Assembly: GCF_900070325.1 (NCBI RefSeq)
Contig: NZ_LN879430.1
Span: 2,332,501 to 2,396,500 of the forward strand
Length of the DNA: 64,000 bases
Direction: 5' to 3'
Origin: Herbinix luporum
GTDB lineage: Bacteria; Bacillota; Clostridia; Lachnospirales; Lachnospiraceae
Made by a program: the position numbers and the translations under genes. Below, piece after piece: positions 26,039 through 37,138 of this stretch (position 1 is the stretch's first letter; the number at the start of each line of letters is the position of its first letter). A model generated the notes under the pieces. That model had not been told where the DNA came from, searched no databases, and worked only from the letters and a program-made list of their open reading frames with translations.

Positions 26039-26947
26039 CTATGAAAAAAGCTTAACCGGATATTGGCCTTTATTAATCAAATCTTTGATTGCAGCTATTA
26101 CAGAATCTTTATCTTCCTTATAGGTTACACCAAACCACTGATCAGAAGTTTCTAGAACCTTAACCTTTGCTTTACCCGATTGTACTAATTTACCTACCAC
26201 CTCAGGAAGCAGGTATTCTTTCTTTATATCATCAGCTGATAAGGCGGATAAAAATTCTTGGAACCCTTTTTCTAATTCTTCAAAAAGGCTTGGCATAAAG
26301 CCCCACATATTCATGGACACCATCTGATTTAAGTCAATAAAAATTTCATTTCCCTCATTATCCTTAGCCTTTGCCCGGTTACCGTCTTTTTCTATGCCCT
26401 GTGTTTCTATAATATCAACCAACCACCCGTCATTGTCTGCTTTACATACCCCTCTGGTAACAGTCCCATTATCACTTAAGGTATTACCGAGAATAAATCC
26501 GGCCATGCAATATATATTCGGTTTTGTCTCTGAATTTAAGAAATCATATATTTTACGGAAAGCTTCCTTCCCATAGTAATCATCTGCATTAATTACCACA
26601 AAAGGTTCATTAACTACGCCTTTACAACACAATACTGCCTGTCCGGTACCCCATGGCTTGGTCCGTCCCTCTTGTACCTTATATCCCGGTGGCAGCTGGT
26701 CAAGCTCTTGGAATACATATTCCACTTTAATATGTTTTGCTATACGATCTCCTATAACTTCCTTAAAATCTTTCTCCAAATCCTTACGAATAATAAAAAC
26801 CACTTTATTAAATCCTGCAGCCATTGCATCATAGATAGAGTAATCCATTATTATTTCACCGTTAGGACCAACGGGCTCTAACTGCTTTATTCCTCCAAAT
26901 CTGCTTCCCATACCTGCTGCCATAATAACCAATGATGTTGTTGACAA
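26039..26947 (-). CDS. Sugar-phosphate nucleotidyltransferase-like protein
   Basis: NTP-transferase-fold protein of 302 residues. The N-terminal nucleotide-binding loop is MAAGMGSRFGGIKQ (near 9-22) instead of the classic GxGTRLxPxTK, and VINADDYYG near 118-126 is the metal-binding region. The nearest known activities are sugar-1-phosphate nucleotidylyltransferases, but the substrate is not predictable; the altered loop suggests a distinct subfamily. It is 9 bases upstream of comF with the stop and ribosome binding site intermixed. Confidence 0.8.
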   Translation of the reverse strand: MSTTSLVIMAAGMGSRFGGIKQLEPVGPNGEIIMDYSIYDAMAAGFNKVVFIIRKDLEKDFKEVIGDRIAKHIKVEYVFQELDQLPPGYKVQEGRTKPWGTGQAVLCCKGVVNEPFVVINADDYYGKEAFRKIYDFLNSETKPNIYCMAGFILGNTLSDNGTVTRGVCKADNDGWLVDIIETQGIEKDGNRAKAKDNEGNEIFIDLNQMVSMNMWGFMPSLFEELEKGFQEFLSALSADDIKKEYLLPEVVGKLVQSGKAKVKVLETSDQWFGVTYKEDKDSVIAAIKDLINKGQYPVKLFS

Positions 26948-27053
26948 TATAATAACCTCCGTTTCTTAATAAGCTGTCTTTTAACTTATTATAACTTATT
27001 CACCATAATATTGCACTAATATAATTTCAGTATATATTTAGGATACTATATAT

Positions 27054-29273
27054 TTAATAAAGTATTTCTTTAATTTGATCACATAATCTCGAATAACGAC
27101 TCTGTTCATTTTTATTATCAATCATGAATTTTACCATCTTATCACTGCCCACAATTACAACACAACTTTTGGCCCTGGTTACTGCCGTATATAATAGATT
27201 TCTATTAAACAAAAGTCTGGGTCCGTCCAAGATAGGTAGCACAACAGCAGGGTATTCACTTCCTTGAGATTTATGAATAGTAACAGCATATGCCAGTTCT
27301 AATTCATCCAGCTGACTAAAACTATAGTTTACAAGCCTGTTATCATCAAATTCCACAGTTAATTGCTCAGAAAATAAGTTAATCTCCTTAATAATACCGG
27401 CATCACCGTTAAAGACACCGGTACCGGTTTGAATTGATAGGCCATAGCTACTCTTAATTTCCCAACCCAGCTGATAGTTATTCTTAACTTGCATAACCTT
27501 ATCCCCTTCACGAAAAATACCATTATGATATTCCTTTTCTTTTTTATCATGGGATGGGGGATTAAGGGCTGCCTGAAGTGCTTTATTGAGCTTTTCTACA
27601 CCCAGCTCTCCCTTTCTCATGGGAGTTAGAACTTGAATATCAAAGGAGGTAGCCTGAACATATTTAGGTAGTTTGTTCTTAATTAAATTAATCATTACTG
27701 CTGTTATTACATCGGAGTTATCCCTTTTTAATAAAAAGAAATCTTTACTCTTGTTATCAAGACATATCTGCTCCCCTGCATTAATCTTATGGGCATTTAC
27801 AATAATATCACTGTCTGCCGCCTGGCGAAATATTTTAGTAAGCATCACTACATTAAAACAATGGGAATTAATTATATCTTTAAGGACATTTCCAGGCCCA
27901 ACGCTGGGAAGTTGGTTCACATCTCCTACCAAAATCAATCTGGTTCCCACTGATACTGCCTTTAAAAGAGCATGCATTAAGCTTAAATCCACCATGGACA
28001 TTTCATCTATAATTAACACATCTGTTTCTAAAGGATTGCTTTCATTACGTTCAAATGTAAAACTACTTTGATCTCCTTGAGTTAATTTACTAAGTTCCAA
28101 CATTCTATGGATGGTCTTTGCCTCATATCCTGTGGTATCACTCATTCTTTTTGCCGCCCTTCCCGTAGGAGCAGCAAGCAAAATATCTAGTCCCTCAGCT
28201 TCAAATACCTTTATAATCCCATTAATTGTTGTGGTTTTTCCTGTTCCCGGTCCTCCGGTTATTATTAATAAACCATTACATACTGCCTCTTTAACCGCCA
28301 TCTTTTGCTGTTCATCAAGGGTGGTTCCTGTCTCATTTTCAATATGGTTTAGTCTGGCTTTTAAAATTTCCAGATTATAATCATATTTTATATTTAGATC
28401 ATGAAGCATTCTGGCAACATTAAGCTCCATATAATAAAATACTGAGGCATATATTATACTTTCCTCATTATTATCTGTTACCACAATTTTCTTTTTTATA
28501 TTTAAAGCGGATATCTGGCGGCGGATAGCTTCTTCATCTACCATCAGAAGGTTTTTAGCCCGTTCAATTAATTCATTTTCCGGTAAATATACATGCCCCT
28601 CCCCGTTAGCTTGAATTAGCAGATAAAGAATAGCTGCCTTAATTCTATAATCGGAGGAAGGTTCAATTCCAACTTTTCTTGCTATATCATCTGCGGTTTT
28701 AAAACCTATTCCGCTAATATCTTCTGCCAAACGGTAAGGATTTTCCCTTATGATATCATACATCCTCTGCCCATACTCTTGAAATATCTTTGCCGCCAGA
28801 TTTCCTGTAATATTATACTTTTGCAGAAACATCATGGCAGATCTCATATCCCTTTTATCTTCAAATTGACGATATATTTCCATGGCCATTCGCCGGCTTA
28901 TGCCCTTAACTTCTGCCAACCTTTCCGGATCCTCCACAATTATCCTAAATGTACTGTCACCAAACTTTTTAACTATTCTGGCAGCTAAGGTTTTACCAAT
29001 TCCCTTAATAGCTCCGGAACCAAGGTATAGCTCCATGGAATAGGCATCTTCCGGTTCCTTAATCTCACAGCTTTCCATTAAAAACTGTTCACCATACACA
29101 GGGTGATGTATGTAACTGCCGCTTCCTTGAATATATTCACCTTCGTCTATCATAGTAAGATAACCTACACAGGTAATCTCAGTTTCATCATACATAAGAC
29201 TTAAAATGGTGTATCCGTTATCCTCATTACGAAAAACTATCTTTTCTACAAATCCCTCTACTATTTCAGACAT
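27054..29273 (-). CDS. recD2: RecD2-type ATP-dependent 5'-3' DNA helicase
   Basis: SF1B helicase that works without RecBC. It has 739 residues: N-terminal OB-like region (1-75), helix-hairpin-helix repeats (about 85-205, GSGAIKGIGKTLAARIVKKFG and NPYRLAEDISGIGFKTADDIA), Walker A TGGPGTGKTTT (339-349), Walker B IIDEMSMVD, and the C-terminal motif TIHKSQGSEYPAVV with VTRAK. The length and HhH part separate RecD2 from RecBCD-linked RecD. Confidence 0.94.
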   Translation of the reverse strand: MSEIVEGFVEKIVFRNEDNGYTILSLMYDETEITCVGYLTMIDEGEYIQGSGSYIHHPVYGEQFLMESCEIKEPEDAYSMELYLGSGAIKGIGKTLAARIVKKFGDSTFRIIVEDPERLAEVKGISRRMAMEIYRQFEDKRDMRSAMMFLQKYNITGNLAAKIFQEYGQRMYDIIRENPYRLAEDISGIGFKTADDIARKVGIEPSSDYRIKAAILYLLIQANGEGHVYLPENELIERAKNLLMVDEEAIRRQISALNIKKKIVVTDNNEESIIYASVFYYMELNVARMLHDLNIKYDYNLEILKARLNHIENETGTTLDEQQKMAVKEAVCNGLLIITGGPGTGKTTTINGIIKVFEAEGLDILLAAPTGRAAKRMSDTTGYEAKTIHRMLELSKLTQGDQSSFTFERNESNPLETDVLIIDEMSMVDLSLMHALLKAVSVGTRLILVGDVNQLPSVGPGNVLKDIINSHCFNVVMLTKIFRQAADSDIIVNAHKINAGEQICLDNKSKDFFLLKRDNSDVITAVMINLIKNKLPKYVQATSFDIQVLTPMRKGELGVEKLNKALQAALNPPSHDKKEKEYHNGIFREGDKVMQVKNNYQLGWEIKSSYGLSIQTGTGVFNGDAGIIKEINLFSEQLTVEFDDNRLVNYSFSQLDELELAYAVTIHKSQGSEYPAVVLPILDGPRLLFNRNLLYTAVTRAKSCVVIVGSDKMVKFMIDNKNEQSRYSRLCDQIKEILY

Positions 29274-29318
29274 AAGTATTCACCTCCTATCCTTATAATC
29301 CTCGTATTGAAATAATAA

Positions 29319-29374
29319 AATAAAATGTCATTCCAAACTATAACCCTATGAGGCTATCAGTTTAAAATGACATT
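29319..29374 (-). terminator. Terminator of the mbl-flagellar operon
   Basis: A long interrupted hairpin with outer arms AATGTCATT (29324-29332) and AATGACATT (29366-29374) and several inner paired blocks, followed on the minus strand by TTATTTTATTATTT. It separates the flagellar rod genes from recD2. Confidence 0.85.
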
Positions 29375-29414
29375 GCAAGAGTCTTTATATTTCCTGGCGA
29401 CTTATGTATATACT

Positions 29415-29744
29415 CTAACCATTTCTTTTCATGGACTCATATAAGATTTGCGCCAATCCAAGCTCTTGGTTTTCTGTGGCACTTTTTGCATATTCCTGAT
29501 AGAGTATGTCCCCGAATTGTTCCATATAGGGGTTTTTCTTACCCTCATAGGGTATGGTCTTTTCCATTCCCTTCATGACCTGCTCTAGAAAATATGCCTC
29601 AAAACTTTTACATACCTCCATCAGCTCTTCATCTGTGCTTGGTTTATTTTTTAATGTTTCCTCAAGTTTCTTTACACTAGCATTATCAGTTGATAAGCTG
29701 TGATTTAGAAAATATTGTGAATTTGACTGGATTGAAAAACCCAT
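29415..29744 (-). CDS. flgJ: Flagellar rod-assembly protein, FlgJ N-terminal domain type
   Basis: A 109-residue protein made only of the rod-binding domain: LMEVCKSFEAYFLEQVMKGM near 40-60, then a conserved tail (GDILYQEYAKSATENQELGLAQILYESM). The muramidase domain of proteobacterial FlgJ is absent, as usual in Firmicutes. It lies 26 bases behind the flhP-like gene. Confidence 0.88.
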   Translation of the reverse strand: MGFSIQSNSQYFLNHSLSTDNASVKKLEETLKNKPSTDEELMEVCKSFEAYFLEQVMKGMEKTIPYEGKKNPYMEQFGDILYQEYAKSATENQELGLAQILYESMKRNG

Positions 29745-29770
29745 TATAGCTTCTCCCTTCTACCAATGCT

Positions 29771-30586
29771 TTATCTCATATTATTTGCTTGAGCAAGCAT
29801 TTGGTCAACCGAAGTTATAATCTTAGAATTCATTTCATATGCCCTTTGTGCAACAATAAGATTTACCATTTCATCTACAGCCTGAACATTGGAACCTTCA
29901 AGGTATCCTTGTCTCAACTTACTTTTCTTTAAGTTTTCATCCTCAGATTCTAACCTAGGTTCCCCTGAACTTTCCGTCTCTTTTAATAAACTACCGGATA
30001 ATTTCTCAAGCCCCCCGGGATTATTAAATTGAACAATAGCAATTTGTATACCCATAGATGTTATATTATTATTTTCTTTATCATTATAAATAAGTTCGCC
30101 ATTTTCACTGATTGTAATGTTATCGGCCTTATAACTATCATCTATAACAATAGGCTCACCCTCAGTATCAAGAAGTGGATTACCGTTAGAATCCGCTAAA
30201 GTTAAGCCACCAACCCCATTAGCCAAGCCAAAAGATCCGTTTCTGGTATAGGCAAAAGTGCCATCAGAGGTTCTTACCATAAAGAAACCTTTTCCGTCTA
30301 TGGCAAGATCAAAATTATTACCGGTTTCTTGCAGGGTTCCCTGTGTGTAATGTGAGCTTATTGCAGATGTTCTTACCCCCAAGCCCACCTGTATACCTGC
30401 AGGCTTAGGATCCCCGTTATTATCATAGGAGTTCTCCTGTATTGTCTGATATAGTAAAGATTTAAATTCTGCAGTTTCCTTTTTATAACCTATAGTATTA
30501 ATATTGGCCAAATTATTGGATATAGTATCTACATTTGTCTGTTGTGCCGTCATACCGGACGCTGCTGTCCATAAGGACCTCATCAT
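29771..30586 (-). CDS. flhP: Flagellar basal-body rod protein (FlgG/FlhP-like)
   Basis: Rod-family protein of 271 residues. The N-terminal rod signature is MMRSLWTAASGMTAQQTNVDTISNNLANINT, central FDLAIDGKGFFMV, and the C-terminal helix EGSNVQAVDEMVNLIVAQRAYEMNSK, all typical of FlgF/FlgG proteins. The order mbl, flhO-like, flhP-like copies the Bacillus arrangement, which guided the name. It could equally be annotated flgG. Confidence 0.9.
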   Translation of the reverse strand: MMRSLWTAASGMTAQQTNVDTISNNLANINTIGYKKETAEFKSLLYQTIQENSYDNNGDPKPAGIQVGLGVRTSAISSHYTQGTLQETGNNFDLAIDGKGFFMVRTSDGTFAYTRNGSFGLANGVGGLTLADSNGNPLLDTEGEPIVIDDSYKADNITISENGELIYNDKENNNITSMGIQIAIVQFNNPGGLEKLSGSLLKETESSGEPRLESEDENLKKSKLRQGYLEGSNVQAVDEMVNLIVAQRAYEMNSKIITSVDQMLAQANNMR

Positions 30587-30630
30587 ATCATTTTCCTCCT
30601 ATTATAGTAGATATTAAATACATTTAGCGG

Positions 30631-31404
30631 CTAAATTTTACCTACAGAATTGGCAGCCAAATCAAGGGTTTGGTCTATAGATTGAATAACCTTTTGGTTT
30701 GCCTCATAAGCTCTGGTAATAGCTATCATCTCTACCATCTCTGATACTACATTTACATTAGATTGCTCGGTAAATCCCTGTCTAATATTAGCTGTGGACG
30801 GAATTATTGTAGCACCCTCTACAAGTTCAAACATTGTATCATTTGTTTTAATGAGATAGTTATAATCCTCAAAATCAGTTACCAGGATAGTATCCATATA
30901 ATTTCCGTCTACGTATATTGCTCCACTTTCATCAATAACCACATCTGCCCCATCGGTAGGAATCATTATCTCTCCGCTTTCTCCCATGAGACGATTTCCC
31001 TCTGAATCCACAATATACCCATCTCTATTCAAGGTAAAACTACCGTTTCGTGTATATTTTATATCGGCATTTTGGTCCTTATCCATAACAGACAATGCAA
31101 AAAAACCTTTTCCTTCTAATGCCAAATCATAGGTTTGTCCGGTTTGTCTTAGGGATCCTTGGCTATAATTAGTATATGCTTCACCTAATTTAACTCCTAG
31201 ACTCATTCTTCCTATAGGTCTGTCATTATAGGCTTCTGAACTATCCCTTACCTTTGATACAAGTACATCATCAAAGGCCTGATTTGTTACATTTTCTTCC
31301 TTATATCCCACGGTTGCGGCATTTGCCAAGTTATTGGCAATAATATCTAGTCTTTTTTGCTCATTTGCCATTCCGGTGTAGGCTGTGTAAAGTCCTCTTA
31401 CCAT
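30631..31404 (-). CDS. flhO: Flagellar basal-body rod protein (FlgF/FlhO-like)
   Basis: Rod-family protein of 257 residues with MVRGLYTAYTGMANEQKRLDIIANNLANAAT at the N-terminus, YDLALEGKGFFAL in the middle and EQSNVNVVSEMVEMIAITRAYEANQK at the C-terminus. It lies 17 bases behind mreB/mbl and 44 before the FlhP-like gene, so the three are one transcript. Confidence 0.9.
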   Translation of the reverse strand: MVRGLYTAYTGMANEQKRLDIIANNLANAATVGYKEENVTNQAFDDVLVSKVRDSSEAYNDRPIGRMSLGVKLGEAYTNYSQGSLRQTGQTYDLALEGKGFFALSVMDKDQNADIKYTRNGSFTLNRDGYIVDSEGNRLMGESGEIMIPTDGADVVIDESGAIYVDGNYMDTILVTDFEDYNYLIKTNDTMFELVEGATIIPSTANIRQGFTEQSNVNVVSEMVEMIAITRAYEANQKVIQSIDQTLDLAANSVGKI

Positions 31405-31421
31405 AGTATCAGCTCCTTTGA

Positions 31422-32411
31422 TTAATCCCGTCTTCCACTTAAAAACTCGACGAATTTACCGGTACCTACGGCTACCGCTGTCATAGGGTCTTCAGAAGTT
31501 ATAGTGGTAATGCCTGTTTTTTCTTCGATAAGCTGTTCGATTCCGTATAATAAGCAACCACCTCCGGTTAATACAATACCCCTATCTGCTATATCAGCAG
31601 CCAGTTCCGGGGGAGTCTTTTCAAGAACCCCATGAACAGCCTCTACAATCTGTGATGTAGTCTCTCTTAAAGCCTCCTCGGTTTCTTCCGAAGATACGGT
31701 TATGGTTTTTGGAAGTCCGGTAACTAAGTTTCTGCCTCTTACTTCCATTGATATGGTTTCGGGTCTGCGATATGCTGAACCGATCTTTATCTTAATATCT
31801 TCAGCTGTTCTTTCACCGATTAAAAGATTATGTTTCTTTCTCATATATCTTACAATTGCGTCGTCAAAATCATCCCCGGCAATTTTTACTGATGTACTAA
31901 CTACCGTACCACCTAGGGATATAACAGCTATATCAGTGGTTCCTCCACCTACATCCACAATCATGTTACCGCAGGGTCTTGAAATATCAATACCTGCTCC
32001 TATTGCCGCTGCTATAGGCTCTTCAATAATAGCTACCTCTCTGGCTCCAGCCTGATAAGTGGCATCCTCTACTGCTTTCTTTTCAACCTCTGTTACCCCG
32101 CTTGGAACACATACACTGATTCTAGGTTTTCTAAACCTCTGTCTTCCAACTGCTTTTTGTATAAAATATTTAAGCATTTTTTCTGTTACAGTATAATCTG
32201 ATATTACTCCCTGCCTTAAAGGTCTTACAGCAACAATATTACCGGGAGTCCTTCCTAACATCAATCTGGCTTCTTCACCAATTGCTTTAATCTTATTGGT
32301 ATCTCTATCAAAAGCCACTACAGATGGCTCCTTAAGTACTACACCCTTTCCCTTTATATAAACTAATACACTTGCTGTACCCAAATCAATTCCGATATCG
32401 GTGCCCAACAT
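31422..32411 (-). CDS. mbl: Rod-shape determining protein MreB/Mbl
   Basis: Actin-like cytoskeletal ATPase guiding lateral wall synthesis. It has 329 residues with the phosphate-1 motif GIDLGTASVLVYI near 6-18, phosphate-2 DVGGGTTDIAVISLGG near 152-167 and the adenosine motif GIVLTGGGCLLYG near 284-296. The flagellar rod genes behind it favour the Mbl name known from Bacillus; sequence alone does not separate MreB from Mbl. Confidence 0.93.
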   Translation of the reverse strand: MLGTDIGIDLGTASVLVYIKGKGVVLKEPSVVAFDRDTNKIKAIGEEARLMLGRTPGNIVAVRPLRQGVISDYTVTEKMLKYFIQKAVGRQRFRKPRISVCVPSGVTEVEKKAVEDATYQAGAREVAIIEEPIAAAIGAGIDISRPCGNMIVDVGGGTTDIAVISLGGTVVSTSVKIAGDDFDDAIVRYMRKKHNLLIGERTAEDIKIKIGSAYRRPETISMEVRGRNLVTGLPKTITVSSEETEEALRETTSQIVEAVHGVLEKTPPELAADIADRGIVLTGGGCLLYGIEQLIEEKTGITTITSEDPMTAVAVGTGKFVEFLSGRRD

Positions 32412-32816
32412 ATAGTTACTCCTTTCCTATCCCGAATAAATACGGGTCTATATAGTTTAATTTTTTCTTCGTATCTTATATTCTTTATTTTAAATATTTA
32501 TAATTTGTTTTATCTTTAATTCTTTTCTTATTTTCTTCCATTCTAAGTGGTCTTAAACATGGTCTAAGATTATTATCTAATTTTAGTGAAGAATCTTTTA
32601 AAACTGTGATTTTATCGGTAAAATTTGCATAATAATCGAGCCCTGTTTAGTCTCTATGATATTATATCTTATTTTCCGTTTTTTTCAAAGGTTATTTTAA
32701 AAACTTTAATAACTTACCATCATATATTATGTATATCGTACATATTTATAAACTTTTTAGATGTAAAATATATTTCTTTATTTGACAAGATATTCTTTAA
32801 AAGTTTTTAAATTATA
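32412..32816. other. Non-coding spacer between tuf and mbl
   Basis: About 400 AT-rich bases. It contains the mbl promoter at 32661-32688 and thus a leader of roughly 240 bases before mbl. Near 32545-32580 there is a partly repeated GGTCTTAA/GGTCTAAG stretch of unknown meaning. I see no credible gene or known RNA family in it. Confidence 0.6.
32661..32688 (-). promoter_or_regulatory. Sigma-A promoter of mbl
   Basis: Minus-strand TTGAAA (32683-32688), 16-base spacer, TATAAT (32661-32666). Confidence 0.65.
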
Positions 32817-32818
32817 TC

Positions 32819-32858
32819 AAAAAAACTCCCAGTAGTAAGTAATCTTACTCTGGGAGTT
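32819..32858 (-). terminator. Terminator of the str operon, after tuf
   Basis: Arms AACTCCCAG (32824-32832) and CTGGGAGTT (32850-32858), with AGTAAG/CTTACT inside, are followed on the minus strand by seven T residues. Confidence 0.93.
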
Positions 32859-32898
32859 AATTAACTAGTATAAAACTTATATTATACCTTCGTTAGTA

Positions 32899-34092
32899 TT
32901 ACTCAATAATAGTAGCAACTTTACCGGAACCTACGGTTCTGCCACCTTCACGGATAGCAAATCCTAAACCTTGTTCCATAGCGATAGGATGAATTAACTC
33001 AATTGTCATTTCAACGTTATCGCCAGGCATGCACATTTCTGTGCCTTCAGGAAGGTTGATTACACCGGTAACGTCAGTTGTTCTGAAGTAGAACTGAGGT
33101 CTGTAGTTATTGAAGAAAGGAGTATGACGGCCACCTTCTTCTTTTGTTAATACGTAAACCTGAGCTGTAAATTTCTTATGGCAAGTAATGGAGCCGGGTT
33201 TGCAAAGAACCTGACCTCTTTCGATATCTGTTCTCTGAACACCACGAAGAAGTGCACCGATGTTATCACCAGCCTGAGCCTCATCAAGAAGCTTTCTGAA
33301 CATTTCGATACCGGTAACAACAACTTTACGATTCTCATCTCTAATACCAACGATTTCAACTTCCTCAGAAACTTTCAAAGTACCACGCTCTACACGGCCT
33401 GTAGCAACTGTACCACGACCGGTAATGGAGAATACGTCCTCAACAGGCATAAGGAAAGGCTTGTCACTTTCTCTTTGAGGATCAGGAATCCAAGAGTCAA
33501 TAGCTTCGAATAACTCAAGAATCTTATCTCCCCATTTGCTGTTAGGATCTTCAAGAGCACCAAGAGCTGAACCCTGAATAATAGGTGTATCATCACCAGG
33601 GAACTCATACTCAGTTAAAAGATCTCTGATTTCCATTTCTACTAACTCTAATAACTCAGGGTCATCAACCATGTCACACTTGTTCATGAATACTACGATG
33701 TAAGGAACACCAACCTGACGGGAAAGTAAAATATGCTCTTTAGTCTGAGCCATAACACCGTCAGTAGCAGCAACAACAAGGATAGCACCATCCATCTGAG
33801 CAGCACCGGTGATCATGTTCTTAACGTAGTCTGCGTGTCCTGGGCAGTCAACGTGAGCATAGTGTCTGTTGTTTGTCTCATACTCAACGTGAGAAGTGGA
33901 AATTGTTATTCCTCTTGCCTTCTCCTCAGGAGCTTTGTCAATCTTATCGAATGCTACAGCTTCACCTGTACCAAGTCTCTCATGAAGAGTTCTGGTAATA
34001 GCTGCTGTAAGAGTTGTTTTACCGTGGTCAACGTGACCTATTGTACCGATATTACAATGCGGTTTTGTTCTTTCAAATTTAGCCTTAGCCAT
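32899..34092 (-). CDS. tuf: Elongation factor Tu
   Basis: Carries aminoacyl-tRNA to the ribosome. G1 motif GHVDHGKT is at 19-26, DCPGHADYV near 82-90 and NKCD near 137-140; 397 residues. The ATG at 34092 follows TAAAGGAGGACGTTGTAAA; the frame runs to 34167 but without a start signal. It has its own promoter in addition to read-through from fusA. Confidence 0.97.
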   Translation of the reverse strand: MAKAKFERTKPHCNIGTIGHVDHGKTTLTAAITRTLHERLGTGEAVAFDKIDKAPEEKARGITISTSHVEYETNNRHYAHVDCPGHADYVKNMITGAAQMDGAILVVAATDGVMAQTKEHILLSRQVGVPYIVVFMNKCDMVDDPELLELVEMEIRDLLTEYEFPGDDTPIIQGSALGALEDPNSKWGDKILELFEAIDSWIPDPQRESDKPFLMPVEDVFSITGRGTVATGRVERGTLKVSEEVEIVGIRDENRKVVVTGIEMFRKLLDEAQAGDNIGALLRGVQRTDIERGQVLCKPGSITCHKKFTAQVYVLTKEEGGRHTPFFNNYRPQFYFRTTDVTGVINLPEGTEMCMPGDNVEMTIELIHPIAMEQGLGFAIREGGRTVGSGKVATIIE

Positions 34093-34201
34093 TTTACAAC
34101 GTCCTCCTTTAAAATAATGCTTATAAGCAAATGTTTTCACGCCTGGATATTCCATATGGATTTCCACTTATGGCCTGTTTATAAATTGCCTCATATGCCC
34201 T

Positions 34202-34230
34202 ATTATATTTCATGTTAGAAATATTTTCAA
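34202..34230 (-). promoter_or_regulatory. Sigma-A promoter of tuf
   Basis: Minus-strand TTGAAA (34225-34230), 17-base spacer, TATAAT (34202-34207). It gives a leader of about 100 bases. Confidence 0.75.
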
Positions 34231-34274
34231 GCACTAAGAAATGAAAATATTAATAATATTAGGCGAATTTAATC

Positions 34275-36395
34275 TTAATTCTTAGCTTTTCCTGCCAATA
34301 CCTTTTCCTGTACATTTTTAGGTACCGGTTCATAGGAATTAAAGTACATGGAGTATGCTCCACGACCCTGAGTACGGCTACGAAGGGCTGTGGCATATCC
34401 AAACATTTCAGACAGAGGAACATATCCACGTATCAGTTTTGATCCGTTTAGATCCTCAGTGCCTTCAATACGTCCACGACGGGAGCTGATATCACCTATA
34501 ACATCTCCCATATATTCCTCAGGTACTGTAACTTCAACTCTCATAACAGGCTCTAAAAGTACTGCACCGGCTTTACTCATAGCATCTTTAAATGCCATGG
34601 AACCTGCTATCTTAAATGCCATTTCACTGGAGTCAACTTCATGGTAGGAACCGTCATATACGACTGCTCTTACACCAAGCACAGGATATCCGCCAAGAAT
34701 ACCTGCTTTTGCTGCTTCTTCGATACCTGCACCAACTGCCGGGATGTATTCCTTGGGAATAGCACCGCCCACAACTTCTGAGGCAAACTCGAAAGTCTTC
34801 TCTGCATTGGCATCCATAGGCTCAAAGCGCACTTTACAGTGTCCGTATTGTCCACGTCCACCGGATTGTCTTGCATACTTGCTGTCAACCTCAACGGTCT
34901 TAGTAAAGGTCTCCTTGTAAGCAACCTGAGGAGCACCGACATTAGCTTCTACCTTGAACTCACGAAGCAGTCTGTCAACTATAATTTCCAGATGAAGTTC
35001 TCCCATACCGGCAATAATTGTTTGACCGGTTTCTTCATCGGTATAAGCTTTAAATGTAGGGTCTTCTTCAGCCAGTTTAGCCAAAGCCTCACCCATCTTA
35101 TCTTGTCCGGCTTTTGTCTTAGGTTCGATAGCAACATTAATAACCGGCTCGGGGAATTCCATGGATTCTAGTACAACAGGATGTTTTTCATCACAAAGTG
35201 TATCACCGGTGGCTGTGAACTTAAGTCCAACAGCTGCAGCAATATCTCCTGAATATACTCTCTCCAAGTCTTCCCTCTTATTGGCATGCATTTGCAGGAT
35301 ACGTCCTACACGTTCCTTTTTATTCTTTGTAGAGTTAAGTACATATGAACCTGAATTTAATGTTCCTGAATAAACTCTAAAGAATGCCAATTTACCGACA
35401 AAAGGATCGGCCATAATCTTAAATGCTAATGCGGCAAAAGGCTCATCATCAGAAGATTTTCTGGTCACCTCATTGCCTTCTTCATCCACACCTTTGATAT
35501 CAGCGATATCAGTAGGAGCAGGCATGTATTCGATAATAGCATCTAATAACTTCTGAACACCTTTATTACGATATGCTGATCCACAAAGAACCGGAATAAT
35601 CTCAACAGAGATAGTAGCCCTTCTAAGAGCTGCTTTAAGCTCCTCTTCGGTAGGTTCTTCACCTTCTAGATACTTCTCCATTAAATCATCGTCAGTATCA
35701 CAGATAGCTTCAATCATAATAGATCTGTATTCCTCGGCCAGATCTTTCATGTCATCAGGTATTTCTTTAATGGTGATATCGTCGCCTCTATCATCATTAT
35801 AGTAATATGCCTTCATCTCAAATAAATCTATGATACCTACAAATGTATCTTCTTTACCGATTGGAAGCTGGATAGCTACAGGATTTTTCCCGAGCCTTTC
35901 TCTTATCATTTTTATAACATTGAAAAAGTCCGCACCGGAAATGTCCATCTTATTAACAAATGCCATTCTCGGTACATTGTATTTATCAGCTTGGCGCCAT
36001 ACGGTTTCGGACTGAGGCTCAACGCCCCCTTTAGCACAAAATACACCGACTGCACTGTCTAGAACACGCAGAGAACGCTCAACTTCTACGGTAAAGTCTA
36101 CGTGTCCGGGAGTATCGATAATATTAATACGATGCTCTAGGGCACCGGGTTTTTTCTTATGCTCAAATTCCTGGGTCCAATGACATGTGGTCGCTGCTGA
36201 TGTAATTGTAATACCTCTTTCTTGTTCCTGCTCCATCCAGTCCATGGTTGCAGTACCTTCATGGGTATTACCTATTTTGTAGTTTACACCGGTATAGTAC
36301 AAGATACGTTCGGAAAGAGTAGTCTTTCCCGCATCGATATGAGCCATAATACCGATGTTTCTAGTCCTCTCTAATGGATATTCTCTTCCTGCCAA
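34275..36395 (-). CDS. fusA: Elongation factor G
   Basis: Translocase GTPase, 706 residues. G1 motif AHIDAGKT is at 18-25, DTPGHVDFT near 92-100 and NKMD near 146-149. Domains II to V follow in normal order, with the domain IV stretch [15 protein letters not shown] near 515-530. It follows rpsG after a 209-base spacer containing a promoter. Confidence 0.97.
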   Translation of the reverse strand: MAGREYPLERTRNIGIMAHIDAGKTTLSERILYYTGVNYKIGNTHEGTATMDWMEQEQERGITITSAATTCHWTQEFEHKKKPGALEHRINIIDTPGHVDFTVEVERSLRVLDSAVGVFCAKGGVEPQSETVWRQADKYNVPRMAFVNKMDISGADFFNVIKMIRERLGKNPVAIQLPIGKEDTFVGIIDLFEMKAYYYNDDRGDDITIKEIPDDMKDLAEEYRSIMIEAICDTDDDLMEKYLEGEEPTEEELKAALRRATISVEIIPVLCGSAYRNKGVQKLLDAIIEYMPAPTDIADIKGVDEEGNEVTRKSSDDEPFAALAFKIMADPFVGKLAFFRVYSGTLNSGSYVLNSTKNKKERVGRILQMHANKREDLERVYSGDIAAAVGLKFTATGDTLCDEKHPVVLESMEFPEPVINVAIEPKTKAGQDKMGEALAKLAEEDPTFKAYTDEETGQTIIAGMGELHLEIIVDRLLREFKVEANVGAPQVAYKETFTKTVEVDSKYARQSGGRGQYGHCKVRFEPMDANAEKTFEFASEVVGGAIPKEYIPAVGAGIEEAAKAGILGGYPVLGVRAVVYDGSYHEVDSSEMAFKIAGSMAFKDAMSKAGAVLLEPVMRVEVTVPEEYMGDVIGDISSRRGRIEGTEDLNGSKLIRGYVPLSEMFGYATALRSRTQGRGAYSMYFNSYEPVPKNVQEKVLAGKAKN

Positions 36396-36419
36396 AGATA
36401 ATTCCTCCTTAATTCATGA

Positions 36420-36447
36420 CAAGCAAATCATGTCTACAACTTGCTTG
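36420..36447 (-). other. Hairpin ahead of the fusA ribosome binding site
   Basis: Arms CAAGCAA (36420-36426) and TTGCTTG (36441-36447) with a 14-base loop lie about 25 bases before the fusA ATG, next to the AAGGAGG. A possible leader structure of fusA. Confidence 0.4.
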
Positions 36448-36540
36448 ATAATGGCAAAGAATGATAAACAATCATCAAATATCATGTTTCCTACAATTTA
36501 GTTTATCATAATAAACCAAATGCAATTCCAATAGACTTTA

Positions 36541-36569
36541 GCTATACAAATGCATCAACCTATTGTCAA
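36541..36569 (-). promoter_or_regulatory. Sigma-A promoter of fusA
   Basis: Minus-strand TTGACA (36564-36569), 17-base spacer, TATAGC (36541-36546), in the rpsG-fusA spacer. Confidence 0.65.
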
Positions 36570-36604
36570 GAATTAAAGAAGAACATGCTATGATATTTAA
36601 ATAA

Positions 36605-37126
<522 letters not shown>

Positions 37127-37138
37127 TTACATTAATTC

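Noticed and set aside
32625..32810. 61-codon plus-strand frame in the tuf-mbl spacer
   Set aside because: AT-rich, overlaps the mbl promoter region, no ribosome binding site.
32769..32815. Plus-strand TTGACA in the tuf-mbl spacer as a promoter
   Set aside because: No suitable -10 within 15-19 bases and no plus-strand gene follows.
33733..34218. 161-codon plus-strand frame over the start of tuf
   Set aside because: Antisense shadow of highly biased tuf codons; runs across the tuf promoter.
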